Shown piece after piece: positions 26,038-35,257 of a stretch of DNA of 61,382 nt (within the stretch, counting starts at the first letter, position 1; every line of letters starts with the position of its first letter). Origin of the DNA: an uncultured Prevotella sp. (GTDB lineage: Bacteria; Bacteroidota; Bacteroidia; Bacteroidales; Bacteroidaceae); the NCBI GenBank assembly GCA_902798285.1, contig CADBVZ010000013.1, positions 1-61,382 on the forward strand, written 5' to 3'. The notes beneath the pieces are model-generated. The model was not told where the DNA came from, ran no database searches, and worked only from the letters and a program-made list of their open reading frames with translations. A program made the position numbers and the translations under genes.

Positions 26038-26622
26038 TTATTCGAAAGTAAGCTTTTGTAAGCGGTTTCTTAGTTGCTCAGCTTCGCTTTTGCGGATGCT
26101 CAGTTTAATCTCACAGGTATTATCGTAGGTCTGAGAAATGATTCTTGGCTGCATCTCTTTCACAATGCGCATTACATCGTTCATCATCGGATAGGCGAAA
26201 GAGTAGGTGATAACCTCTTCTACCTGACGGGTTTCGATTTCTGAGTGAGCGATGGCATCGGCAGCTGCCTCTCGGTAAGCAACTATTAATCCTGAAGTGC
26301 CAAGATTAACACCACCATAATAACGTACCACTACGATAAGGATGTCCGTTAGTTCGTTTGAATTGATTTGCCCCAGGATAGGTTTACCTGCTGTAGATGA
26401 TGGTTCGCCATCGTCGTTGGCACGGAACTCCGTACGTTCTGGGCCCAGCATATAGGCATAGCATACGTGGCGGGCATCATAGTATTTCTTGCGATAACCA
26501 GCAAGCAGGTCTTTGATTTCTTCTACTGACGATACATGATGAACGAAGGCGAGGAACTTGCTCCGCTTTTCGGTGTAGTATCCCTCGCCTTCGGTCTTTA
26601 TGGTCTTGTATTCGTCAGTCAT
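26038..26622 (-). CDS. yigZ: YigZ/IMPACT family protein
   Basis: The 194-residue protein has the UPF0029 N-terminal domain with EKRSKFLAFVHHV, DARHVCYAYML, ANDDGEPSSTAGKPIL and VRYYGGVNLGTSGLI, and a short C-terminal ferredoxin-like domain. The family is widespread, related to eukaryotic IMPACT, and its bacterial role is not established. It lies downstream of carB, separated by a hairpin. Confidence 0.9.
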   Translation of the reverse strand: MTDEYKTIKTEGEGYYTEKRSKFLAFVHHVSSVEEIKDLLAGYRKKYYDARHVCYAYMLGPERTEFRANDDGEPSSTAGKPILGQINSNELTDILIVVVRYYGGVNLGTSGLIVAYREAAADAIAHSEIETRQVEEVITYSFAYPMMNDVMRIVKEMQPRIISQTYDNTCEIKLSIRKSEAEQLRNRLQKLTFE

Positions 26623-26636
26623 TCGAATAAAAGATA

Positions 26637-26665
26637 TTCTTTCCCCGCAAGGAACGGGGAAAGAA
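26637..26665 (-). terminator. Hairpin between carB and yigZ
   Basis: TTCTTTCCCCG (26637-26647) and CGGGGAAAGAA (26655-26665) form a perfect 11-bp stem 2 bp beyond the carB stop. The T-rich sequence after it on the minus strand is modest, so termination may be partial. Confidence 0.65.
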
Positions 26666-26667
26666 AT

Positions 26668-29600
26668 TTAATTGTTATACTCTTGCCAGCTCTTGATCTT
26701 CACATCCTCAAGGTTCATGGCGGTAAAGGCCTCGATGAAGGCTTTTGCCAAACGAACGTTTGTCATCAGAGGAATGTTGTGATCGATAGCTCCACGACGA
26801 ATCTTGTAACCATTGGTCAGTTCTCGGCTGGTGTGGTTCTTCGGAACGTTGATCACCAAACCTACCTTATGCTGACTGATGAGATCCATCACATTGTTAT
26901 CACCATCCTCGTCAGGCCAAGCTACAGCTGTTGCCTTTACACCGTTGTCGTTGAAGAACTTGGCTGTTCCTGCTGTTGCATAGATGGTATAGCCCTTCTT
27001 GGCCAGCTGCTGTGCGGGCTCAAGCAGAGAAACCTTACCCTTGGCACCACCTGAAGAGATCAGCACGGCATCCTTTGGAATCGAATAGCCTGTGGCGATC
27101 AGCGCGTTCAGCATAGCCTCGTTGAGGTCATCGCCCAGACAGCCAACCTCACCCGTAGAGCTCATGTCTACACCCAGCACTGGGTCGGCATTCTGCAGAC
27201 GGGCAAAAGAGAACTGCGAAGCCTTCACACCGATGCGGTCGATGTCAAACTCACTGCGCTCCGGCTTCTGGTAAGGTGCATCGAGCATGATCTTCGTAGC
27301 TGTCTCGATGAAGTTACGCTTCAGGATCTTCGAAACGAAGGGGAACGAACGCGAGGCGCGGAGGTTACACTCAATCACCTTCACCTCGCGGTTCTTTGCC
27401 AGGAACTGGATATTGAACGGACCGCTGATGTTCAGCTCGGCAGCGATCTTACGGGCAATCTTCTTAATCTGACGGATGGTAGAGAAATAGATGTGCTGGG
27501 CGGGGAACACCATCGTGGCGTCACCAGAGTGCACACCAGCATACTCCACGTGCTCAGAGATGGCATACTCAATCACCTCACCCTTATCGGCTACGGCGTC
27601 GAACTCAATCTCCTTAGTCTCCGTCATGAACTTAGACACCACTACGGGGAATTCCTTTGATACCTCGGTAGCCATATTCAGGAAGCGATGCAGCTCCTCC
27701 TCGTCGTAGCACACGTTCATCGCAGCACCTGAGAGCACATACGACGGGCGCACCAGAACGGGATAGCCTACCTTGGCCACGAACTCCTTCACGTCGTCGA
27801 ACGAGGTCAGTGCCTGCCAAGCGGGCTGGTCGATGCAGAGCTTATCGAGCATAGCCGAGAACTTGTCGCGGTTCTCTGCACGGTCGATATTCACAGGCGA
27901 AGTACCCAGCACAGGCACACCCTGACGATACAACTTCATGGCGAGGTTGTTAGGAATCTGACCACCTACTGATACAATCACACCACGAGGTGACTCGAGA
28001 TCAATCACATCGAGCACACGCTCCAATGAGAGCTCGTCGAAGTAGAGACGGTCGCACATATCGTAGTCGGTAGATACGGTCTCGGGGTTGTAGTTAATCA
28101 TGATACTCTTATAACCCAGCTTGCGGGCTGTGTTGATGGCATTCACCGAACACCAGTCGAACTCTACTGAAGAACCGATGCGGTAGGCACCAGAACCGAG
28201 CACCACCACGCTCTTCTCATGGCTATAGTAGTTCACGTCGTGGGCAGGAACATACTTCTCGCCCTCAGGATTGCCGAAAGCTGGTGTATGTGTATATGTG
28301 AAATAGAGGTAGTTTGTAAGCTCAGGATTCTCAGAGGCAACAGTTGGGATACGCTTCACTGAAGGCAGGATACCCTTCTGCTTACGATACTTGCGCACCT
28401 CCAGGTTCTCCTTCTCCATATTCGAACCCTTTGATTTCAGAACAAAGCGGGCAATCTGAAAGTCGCTGAATCCGCAGCGCTTCACCTCAAGCAGCAGCTC
28501 GTCGGGCAGTTCCTCAAGGGTGTTGTACTTCAGCAACTCGTGCTTCAGGTCAACGATGTGCTTCAGGCGCTCCAGGAACCATACGTCGATCTTGGTCAGC
28601 TGCTCGATGCGCTCGATGGTATAACCCTCCTCGAGAGCCTGGGCGATGGCGAAGATACGAAGGTCGGTGGGGTTAGCCAGCTCCTCGTCGAGGTTGTCGA
28701 ACTTCGTGTGGTCGTTGCCCACGAAGCCGTGCATGCCCTGACCAATCATGCGCAGACCCTTCTGCATCATCTCCTCGAAGCTGCGGCCGATACTCATGAT
28801 CTCACCTACAGACTTCATCGATGAGCCGATCTGACGGCTTACACCTGCAAACTTCGTGAGGTCCCAGCGGGGAATCTTACAGATCATATAGTCGAGGCTC
28901 GGAGCCACATATGCACTTGAGGTGGTACCCATCTCACCAATCTGGTCGAGCGTGTAACCGAGTGCGATCTTGGCTGCAACGAAGGCGAGGGGATAACCTG
29001 TGGCCTTTGATGCAAGGGCTGAAGAACGCGAGAGACGAGCATTGATCTCGATGATACGATAATCGTTAGTCTCAGCATTGAAAGCGAACTGAATGTTACA
29101 CTCACCTACGATGCCCAGGTGCTTCACACACTTGATGGTAATCTCCTGCAGCATCTTAACCTGCTCCTCTTTCAGCGAGCAAGTTGGAGCAACAACGATC
29201 GACTCACCGGTGTGAATACCCAGGGGATCAAAGTTCTCCATCGAGGCTACTGTGAAGCAGCGATCGTTAGCATCGCGGATGCACTCGAACTCAATTTCCT
29301 TCCATCCCTTCAGGCTCTCTTCTACGAGAATCTGAGGTGCGAAGGTGAATGCTGACTCAGCCAGCTCGATGAACTTCTTCTCATCGGGGCAGATACCTGA
29401 GCCAAGACCTCCGAGGGCATAAGCCGAACGGATCATGATGGGGAAACCAATCTCGTGAGCAGCCTTCAGTGCATCTTCCATCGACTCAACAGCGTGAGAT
29501 ACAGGCACCTTCAGCTGAACCTCGGCCAGCTTTTTAACAAAAAGGTAACGGTCCTCAGTATTCATGATGGCCTCGACACTTGTTCCTAAAACTTCAACTC

Positions 29601-29928
29601 CGTATTCTTTCAATGTACCGTTCAGATAAAGCTCCGTACCGCAATTCAATGCGGTCTGACCTCCGAACGCCAGAAGAATACCATCGGGCCGTTCTTTCTT
29701 AATGATTTCCGTTACGAAATGTGTATTAACCGGCTGGAAATACACCTTGTCTGCAATACCTTCACTTGTCTGGATGGTTGCGATGTTAGGGTTAACGAGT
29801 ACGCTCTTAATGCCTTCTTCGCGGAGCGCCTTTAAAGCTTGTGAACCAGAGTAGTCAAACTCTCCTGCTTGTCCGATTTTCAAGGCACCCGATCCGAGCA
29901 CCAACACCTTTTTCAGTTCTTTTTTCAT
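26668..29928 (-). CDS. carB: Carbamoyl-phosphate synthase large subunit
   Basis: CarB makes carbamoyl phosphate from bicarbonate, ammonia and two ATP for arginine and pyrimidine synthesis. The 1086-residue protein shows the normal duplicated architecture: two carboxyphosphate/carbamate ATP-grasp halves, beginning at VLVLGSGALKIGQAGEFDYSG and VVVLGSGAYRIGSSVEFDW, and a C-terminal MGS-like allosteric domain. The glutaminase subunit gene carA is not adjacent; upstream is an unrelated secreted protein. A consensus promoter precedes it. Confidence 0.97.
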   Translation of the reverse strand: MKKELKKVLVLGSGALKIGQAGEFDYSGSQALKALREEGIKSVLVNPNIATIQTSEGIADKVYFQPVNTHFVTEIIKKERPDGILLAFGGQTALNCGTELYLNGTLKEYGVEVLGTSVEAIMNTEDRYLFVKKLAEVQLKVPVSHAVESMEDALKAAHEIGFPIMIRSAYALGGLGSGICPDEKKFIELAESAFTFAPQILVEESLKGWKEIEFECIRDANDRCFTVASMENFDPLGIHTGESIVVAPTCSLKEEQVKMLQEITIKCVKHLGIVGECNIQFAFNAETNDYRIIEINARLSRSSALASKATGYPLAFVAAKIALGYTLDQIGEMGTTSSAYVAPSLDYMICKIPRWDLTKFAGVSRQIGSSMKSVGEIMSIGRSFEEMMQKGLRMIGQGMHGFVGNDHTKFDNLDEELANPTDLRIFAIAQALEEGYTIERIEQLTKIDVWFLERLKHIVDLKHELLKYNTLEELPDELLLEVKRCGFSDFQIARFVLKSKGSNMEKENLEVRKYRKQKGILPSVKRIPTVASENPELTNYLYFTYTHTPAFGNPEGEKYVPAHDVNYYSHEKSVVVLGSGAYRIGSSVEFDWCSVNAINTARKLGYKSIMINYNPETVSTDYDMCDRLYFDELSLERVLDVIDLESPRGVIVSVGGQIPNNLAMKLYRQGVPVLGTSPVNIDRAENRDKFSAMLDKLCIDQPAWQALTSFDDVKEFVAKVGYPVLVRPSYVLSGAAMNVCYDEEELHRFLNMATEVSKEFPVVVSKFMTETKEIEFDAVADKGEVIEYAISEHVEYAGVHSGDATMVFPAQHIYFSTIRQIKKIARKIAAELNISGPFNIQFLAKNREVKVIECNLRASRSFPFVSKILKRNFIETATKIMLDAPYQKPERSEFDIDRIGVKASQFSFARLQNADPVLGVDMSSTGEVGCLGDDLNEAMLNALIATGYSIPKDAVLISSGGAKGKVSLLEPAQQLAKKGYTIYATAGTAKFFNDNGVKATAVAWPDEDGDNNVMDLISQHKVGLVINVPKNHTSRELTNGYKIRRGAIDHNIPLMTNVRLAKAFIEAFTAMNLEDVKIKSWQEYNN

Positions 29929-29967
29929 TTTGGGTTGATTTTGATATCCTTGTTCTTAAATCGCGTG

Positions 29968-29999
29968 CAAAGTTACAAAGATTTTCGGAAACCACCAAA
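29968..29999 (-). promoter_or_regulatory. Promoter of carB
   Basis: On the minus strand TTTG (29996-29999), a 20-bp spacer and TAACTTTG (29968-29975) lie 39 bp before the carB ATG. Confidence 0.8.
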
Positions 30000-30088
30000 A
30001 AAGTTTCTCATGGATTTTGTTAAAATCGAAAGAGTTTTTTCAATTGGTCTGATAATGATATAGAAATAGTATGTTTATGCAAAAGAAA

Positions 30089-30121
30089 GCGGACCGGAGA
30101 TAGCAAAAATCTCCAGTCCGC
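30089..30121 (-). terminator. Terminator of the secreted protein gene at 30155
   Basis: GCGGAC (30089-30094) plus GGAGAT (30096-30101) pair with ATCTCC (30109-30114) and GTCCGC (30116-30121) around a single mismatch. The minus-strand T-rich tail follows. Confidence 0.8.
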
Positions 30122-30154
30122 CTATGTTATTTTTTCTATGAATTCTTCTCTCTA

Positions 30155-30664
30155 TTAATTATAATAGGTGAAAGAACGGGTAGTAGTAATTTCCTGACCC
30201 ATCATCGAAGCCTTACGACTGATCCAGTTGCCATGATCGTCGAACTTGTAGTCAGAGTAAGGAGACTCCATAACCTGTCCGCCCATATCGATGCTCTGAG
30301 ACTTAACCACACCGTTCTCGTCATAGTTGAACGAAGTCTTGATGTCCTGACCCATCATGTTGATAGTCTGGCTCTTCAGGCGACCGTTCTCCCAAGCGAA
30401 CTTCATTTCTACGCTCTGGCCCTGAATGCTCATCTTGGCTGACTGAAGGAAGCCGTCTGCATCGTACACAGCGTCAGACATTTCTGCCGACTGCATCTTG
30501 CCATCTTCTGAGAAGTTGATGGTACGTGAGTTGCCCATCATCTCCATCGTCATTGTTTTTACTGGACCTTTGGCCTCGTTGGCCTCAACGTCGTGGAACT
30601 TTGTCTGTGCCTGCATTGCTACTGTCATAGCCAGTGCAGCAATCATCATCATTACTTTTTTCAT
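30155..30664 (-). CDS. Secreted repeat protein of unknown function
   Basis: The 169-residue product has a signal peptide (MKKVMMMIAALAMTVAMQAQ). The mature part consists of short repeated strands of the form GQ-x-V/I-K/E-x-x-F-x-Y/W-x-x-x-G (for example GQSVEMKFAWENGRLKSQ and GQDIKTSFNYDENGVVKSQ), reminiscent of YD or toxin_wg-type beta repeats. It probably forms a periplasmic or surface beta structure. No partner is evident. It has its own promoter and terminator. Confidence 0.65.
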   Translation of the reverse strand: MKKVMMMIAALAMTVAMQAQTKFHDVEANEAKGPVKTMTMEMMGNSRTINFSEDGKMQSAEMSDAVYDADGFLQSAKMSIQGQSVEMKFAWENGRLKSQTINMMGQDIKTSFNYDENGVVKSQSIDMGGQVMESPYSDYKFDDHGNWISRKASMMGQEITTTRSFTYYN

Positions 30665-30712
30665 TTCAGTTTTAATTTAATTTTGGTTTATGAATAGTTG
30701 AAATTACGACTG

Positions 30713-30744
30713 CAAAGGTAAAGACAATATTTGAGAAAACCAAG
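30713..30744 (-). promoter_or_regulatory. Promoter of the secreted repeat protein gene
   Basis: On the minus strand CTTG (30741-30744), a 20-bp spacer and TACCTTTG (30713-30720) precede the ATG at 30664. Confidence 0.75.
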
Positions 30745-30847
30745 TTTTTTCAGAAAGTATTGTGTTAAAAATACTAAGATTTAATCAAATTGTATTACAT
30801 TTGTATTAGTCCGACTTCTTCGCTCTGAGAAGGGGTAGTTTAAACTC

Positions 30848-30913
30848 AGACTTTCCTCCGAGTAAAGTAGGGGTTTACTCCGAGGAAAGTTCCACTTTAC
30901 TCCGACTAAAGTC
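30848..30913. repeat. Array of three near-palindromes with an exact 22-bp period
   Basis: Units centred at 30859, 30881 and 30903 share the consensus ACTTTACTCCGAGTAAAGT. Units 1 and 2 also form a 17-bp inverted repeat (30850-30866 with 30874-30890, one central mismatch). A more diverged copy with CTCTGAG is centred near 30826. The rest of the 30665-31109 gap holds only promoters for the flanking genes. Confidence 0.75.
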
Positions 30914-31052
30914 CAAGCCCTTCAAAACCTCCTGTTTTAGGGCCTTTTTGCATAGTTTGTTGTGATTCTGAAAATCCATTACATATATTACTATGCGTTG
31001 CTATGTTGCAATGTTGCAAAAGGAATCTGATAACTTAAAAGCACAAATCATA

Positions 31053-31084
31053 TTTGGTAGAATCAATTCTTTTTCGTACCTTTG
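31053..31084 (+). promoter_or_regulatory. Promoter of the UvrD/PcrA helicase gene
   Basis: TTTG (31053-31056), a 20-bp spacer and TACCTTTG (31077-31084) lie 25 bp before the ATG. Confidence 0.8.
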
Positions 31085-31109
31085 CATCTGCATTTCCGAT
31101 TAAACTAAA

Positions 31110-33602
31110 ATGAACACCGAGATACTGAGTCAACTGAATGAAAGTCAGCGCGTTGCAGTGGAATACTGCGATGGAGCCTCACTTGTGATTGCCGGAGCAG
31201 GTTCTGGCAAAACACGTGTGCTGACGTATAAAATTGCCTGGCTTTTGGAGCAAGGCATGAAGCCTTGGCAGATACTTGCACTCACCTTTACCAACAAAGC
31301 TGCTCGCGAAATGAAGGAGCGTATAGGTCGTTTGGTTGGTGATGAGCAAGCCAGATATCTGCAAATGGGCACCTTCCATAGTGTCTTCGCCAGAATTCTC
31401 AGGGCCGAGGCAGACAAAATAGGATATAACGCCAATTTTACTATTTATGATCAGACAGATGCACGTTCGCTGGTAAAGACTATTATCAAGGAACTTGGAC
31501 TCGATGATAAAGTTTACAAGCCATCGTCCGTTGCAGATCGTATCTCTCTAGCAAAGAATCATCTGCTTTTGCCACAAGCCTATCAGCAGAGTGCCTGGGC
31601 AAGTGATGATGCTCAACAAAAACGTCCTCAAGTCTCTAATATATATATAAGGTACGCGGAGAGATGTCGCCAGGCTAATGCTATGGACTTCGATGATTTG
31701 TTGGTTCAGACTTGGGTGCTATTCCAAAAGCATGAGGATATCCGTCAGAAATATGTGGATAAGTTTCACTTTGTGCTCGTAGATGAGTATCAGGATACCA
31801 ACTTTGCCCAACAATCCATCGTCTATCAGTTGACCAAAGAACGCCAGAAGGTATGTGTTGTTGGTGATGATGCACAGAGTATATATAGTTTCCGTGGGGC
31901 AAACATCGATAACATCCTGAATTTCCAGAGCCAGTATACGAATGCCAGACTTTTTAAACTGGAGCAGAACTATCGTTCTACACAGTTGATAGTACAAGCT
32001 GCCAATTCTCTTATCAGGAGGAACGAACGACAAATTCCGAAGAATGTTTTCTCGAAAAACGAACATGGAGAACGGTTGCAACTGAAGCCTGCATATAGTG
32101 ATCGCGAAGAAGCCATGATTGTGGCCCAGGACATTAAGCGCCTTCGTAAACAGGACCATTGTAATTACAGCGACTTCGCCATTCTTTATCGCACTAATTC
32201 CCAGAGCCGTAGTTTCGAGGAGGAATTGAGAAAAGATGGTATTCCGTATCGTATCTATGGTGGACTAAGTTTCTATCAGCGTAAGGAAATCAAGGATGTG
32301 ATAGCCTATTTCCGTCTCATAGCCAATCCTGATGATGAAGAAGCCTTTAAGCGCATTATTAACTATCCAGCCCGAGGTATTGGCGACACAACGGTGGGAA
32401 AGATTATACAAACGGCTCAGACTTATGGAGTAAGCCTCTGGCAAGTTATTAAAGAACCAGTGCTCTTCCCAATGGAAGTAAGCAAGGGCACGATGACTAA
32501 GATTCAAGCCTTCCGCGAGTTGATAGAAGGTTGGATCAGTCGTATACAAACAGAGGATGCATATACCCTTGGTCATGATATCATCATGAACTCTGGTATT
32601 AGCAAGGATATTTATTCTGGTCGCAACCCAGAGGATATCTCTCGCCAGGAGAACCTTGAGGAATTCCTCTCTGGTATGCAGGATTTTGTAGAAAGTCGTC
32701 GCGAGGAGGATATGGGCGACGAAGTGTATCTACCTGATTTCCTACAGGAAGTGGCGTTGCTGACGGATCTTGATAGCGATAATGGCGATGAGAACGATAA
32801 GGTTGTTATGATGACTATCCATTCAGCAAAGGGTTTGGAGTTCCCAACCGTTTTTGTGGTAGGTTTGGAGGAGAATATCTTCCCAAGTCCGATGTGTACC
32901 AATTCGATGCGTGAACTCGAAGAAGAGCGCCGATTGCTGTATGTGGCCATTACCAGAGCAGAGAAGCATTGTATATTGACTTGTGCTCAGAATCGTTTCC
33001 GTTATGGACGTATGGAGTATGACACACCATCTAGATTTATTCGCGATATAGATCCTGAGTTATTGGAAATCCAGAATGAAACGAGTGGGGGAGAATCGTA
33101 TAGCAAAAAGCCCTATAATCGATATGATGGTGGTGCCTATGGCACAGGTAATACTTATGGCAATAGTCGTGGACGCTTTGAGAGCGAAGGCCCTGAGTGG
33201 ATGCAGAATCCCAGACCTGTGGCTACGCAATTCAAAGCCGATCCGAAACCAAGGGCTGTTGCACCTCGCCAACCAGAAAAGCCTGTTGATCCTTTTGGAG
33301 AAGGATTTAAGAAACTCTATCAACAACAGGCAGGTAAGCCTCTAACAACCTCGCGTCCAGTTATTCCGTCTGGCGGAAATTTCCGTCCTGTGAATCGTGC
33401 TGTTCCACCACGTCCTATGGCTTCTGATGCAAGTGCAGGCGATTTGCGTGAAGGCAGTAAGATAGAGCATCAGCGATTTGGTATAGGTCAGGTTGTTAAG
33501 ATTGAGGGTACTGGCGAAAACACTAAAGCAACTGTAGAATTCCGTAATGCTGGCACAAAACAGTTGTTGCTGAAGTTCGCTAAGTTTAAAATTATCGGAT
33601 AG
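31110..33602 (+). CDS. uvrD: ATP-dependent DNA helicase, UvrD/PcrA type
   Basis: This superfamily 1 helicase unwinds DNA 3' to 5' in nucleotide-excision repair, mismatch repair and replication restart. The 830-residue protein has Walker A GAGSGKT (29-35), motif Ia ALTFTNKAAREMKERI, Walker B DEYQD (225-229) and motif VI YVAITRAEKHC. The C-terminal part is a low-complexity linker ending in a PcrA-like tail (HQRFGIGQVVKIEG) known in the family to contact RNA polymerase. Length and motif order are normal. Confidence 0.95.
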   Translation: MNTEILSQLNESQRVAVEYCDGASLVIAGAGSGKTRVLTYKIAWLLEQGMKPWQILALTFTNKAAREMKERIGRLVGDEQARYLQMGTFHSVFARILRAEADKIGYNANFTIYDQTDARSLVKTIIKELGLDDKVYKPSSVADRISLAKNHLLLPQAYQQSAWASDDAQQKRPQVSNIYIRYAERCRQANAMDFDDLLVQTWVLFQKHEDIRQKYVDKFHFVLVDEYQDTNFAQQSIVYQLTKERQKVCVVGDDAQSIYSFRGANIDNILNFQSQYTNARLFKLEQNYRSTQLIVQAANSLIRRNERQIPKNVFSKNEHGERLQLKPAYSDREEAMIVAQDIKRLRKQDHCNYSDFAILYRTNSQSRSFEEELRKDGIPYRIYGGLSFYQRKEIKDVIAYFRLIANPDDEEAFKRIINYPARGIGDTTVGKIIQTAQTYGVSLWQVIKEPVLFPMEVSKGTMTKIQAFRELIEGWISRIQTEDAYTLGHDIIMNSGISKDIYSGRNPEDISRQENLEEFLSGMQDFVESRREEDMGDEVYLPDFLQEVALLTDLDSDNGDENDKVVMMTIHSAKGLEFPTVFVVGLEENIFPSPMCTNSMRELEEERRLLYVAITRAEKHCILTCAQNRFRYGRMEYDTPSRFIRDIDPELLEIQNETSGGESYSKKPYNRYDGGAYGTGNTYGNSRGRFESEGPEWMQNPRPVATQFKADPKPRAVAPRQPEKPVDPFGEGFKKLYQQQAGKPLTTSRPVIPSGGNFRPVNRAVPPRPMASDASAGDLREGSKIEHQRFGIGQVVKIEGTGENTKATVEFRNAGTKQLLLKFAKFKIIG

Positions 33603-33653
33603 AAATATAATAGGCCCCTCTGCTTACGCCGCCTCCCCGTTTAGCGGGAAGGC

Positions 33654-33779
33654 TCAAACATCATCGGGGCGCTCTATATTTCTGGGTTTAGCTTTCGGCA
33701 GATGCTTTTTCTTACGGATCCATGCAGCCTTGCGGGCTTCGTAATCCTCATGATGCTTTTCTAAGAAACCGTCGGCCAT
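33654..33779 (-). CDS. Small conserved-looking 41-residue protein
   Basis: The ATG at 33779 opens a 41-codon frame beginning MADGFLEKHHEDYEARKAAW and followed by a basic, lysine-rich stretch and an acidic end. It lies 5 bp downstream of DUF4270 on the same strand, so it is probably the last gene of the GT5-DUF4270 operon. Its charged, helix-forming composition and codon use look like a real protein. Similar small proteins occur near DUF4270 in Bacteroides, as far as I recall. The function is unknown. A hairpin (33631-33653) directly follows the stop. Confidence 0.65.
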   Translation of the reverse strand: MADGFLEKHHEDYEARKAAWIRKKKHLPKAKPRNIERPDDV

Positions 33780-33784
33780 AAATG

Positions 33785-35239
33785 TTATTCCTCTTTGAAT
33801 TTGGCGAAGATAACCTTCATTTCTATAGGATGTCCGTCTCCACCAACTAACTTGGTACTCGACAATCCCATCTGATTGCTGACACCACTAACCGTTTGAT
33901 TGTTATAACTGTCGGTTGTTAATGTTGCAGCAATAGGCACTAGTACAACTTTGTTCCAGTTAGGATGCTTAATTGTCCAATAGGGATCGCTCTTCAAACC
34001 CTCATTCTTTTTCATTGCCATGAGCGAGATCATGTTACAGATGTTGCTGAATGAATAGGCATTCGATGACAACGAGGTGGCGAATGAGTAGGTATAATTA
34101 TACATGGTTTGCTTCTCGAAGAAACTATTCAAGCTATCCTTGTGTACCATCAAAATATATGAAGGAGCATTAATCGGATATTGAACATCATATCTTCCGC
34201 TGTTCAGTCTCTGAAAACTCATGCTGACGGATAATAGTGAGTCATTAACCTGGTATTGATCAATCTCGTCAACAGGTAGTGTGACTTCGGTAAATATGCC
34301 GGCAGGAGCTTTCAAGTAAGTACAGCTCGTATCATCTATAAGACGTTGCAGAGCACCCTCGTCGTTGACAACTCTTGTTGTCTGCAAAACTTCAGGAGTC
34401 GATGAGAGAGCAATAGAAGCATAGGCAGATTCACCATCTTCCAATCTACGATAGAATACATGAAGATCGATCTCTTCTATCTTTGCCATCACCCCAAGTC
34501 CGTCTTCAATCTCGAAAAAGAAGCCTGGGCAGATGTTGTTGACGAACATATAAGAGTTTTTAAAGTATTCGGGATGATCATAATAGTTACGTAAGATATA
34601 AGTACCGTAGTTATTATATGTTTTCCCATACTTATCTGTATACGGATCGTTCAAAGTAACGATAGTATAATCCCTATAACCTGAAATATTTCTGATGCTA
34701 TCAAGCTCCGTGAGATTTGCCATCGAGAATGCCATACTCTTTCTCAGACCATCCTCTCTGATATATCCCTCACCGATAGGATCGAAATTGCTATAATATG
34801 TTTTTATATCGCTCATGGGTTTGCTGAGCTCCAGCAGATTTATCTTGAGTGGTGCCAGAGAATCTCCGTAACATTGTGAGCGATTGAAAATGAGCCAGAT
34901 TTCACAGGAGTCGGCTATAATGTCGCCTTCCGAGGTGCTTATGATATCACTACGTAGAGGCATTTTCATATCTTCCAGCATATTAAACTGAGCCATGAAC
35001 TCACTCTTAACATAAGCACCAGTCTCAGGATCTTTTACTTTGCCAAAATAGCAGTCGAAATTACGGGCATAGACAGAATCTGCCGAGATTGATCGGGTAG
35101 TCGCCGTGAAGATACCTGTGGTTACTTCCAACTTGTCGGTCTCATCAGTAAGCGAGGCTCCAATGCCTTCTGTGTCTTCACTACAAGATGTTATCGCCAT
35201 TGCTGTAATCGCAATCGCTGTAATCCAATTGAATTTCAT
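33785..35239 (-). CDS. DUF4270 lipoprotein
   Basis: The 484-residue product has a lipoprotein signal peptide ending in AITSC (Cys19), then a short acidic tether and the DUF4270 domain through most of the length (DSVYARNFDCYFGKVKDPETGAYVKSEFMAQF is the recognisable start). The family is beta-rich, outer-membrane associated and of unknown function. In Bacteroidales it commonly lies beside the standalone glycogen synthase gene, as here. Confidence 0.9.
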   Translation of the reverse strand: MKFNWITAIAITAMAITSCSEDTEGIGASLTDETDKLEVTTGIFTATTRSISADSVYARNFDCYFGKVKDPETGAYVKSEFMAQFNMLEDMKMPLRSDIISTSEGDIIADSCEIWLIFNRSQCYGDSLAPLKINLLELSKPMSDIKTYYSNFDPIGEGYIREDGLRKSMAFSMANLTELDSIRNISGYRDYTIVTLNDPYTDKYGKTYNNYGTYILRNYYDHPEYFKNSYMFVNNICPGFFFEIEDGLGVMAKIEEIDLHVFYRRLEDGESAYASIALSSTPEVLQTTRVVNDEGALQRLIDDTSCTYLKAPAGIFTEVTLPVDEIDQYQVNDSLLSVSMSFQRLNSGRYDVQYPINAPSYILMVHKDSLNSFFEKQTMYNYTYSFATSLSSNAYSFSNICNMISLMAMKKNEGLKSDPYWTIKHPNWNKVVLVPIAATLTTDSYNNQTVSGVSNQMGLSSTKLVGGDGHPIEMKVIFAKFKEE

Positions 35240-35257
35240 GTGTAGGGTTTCTTTATT

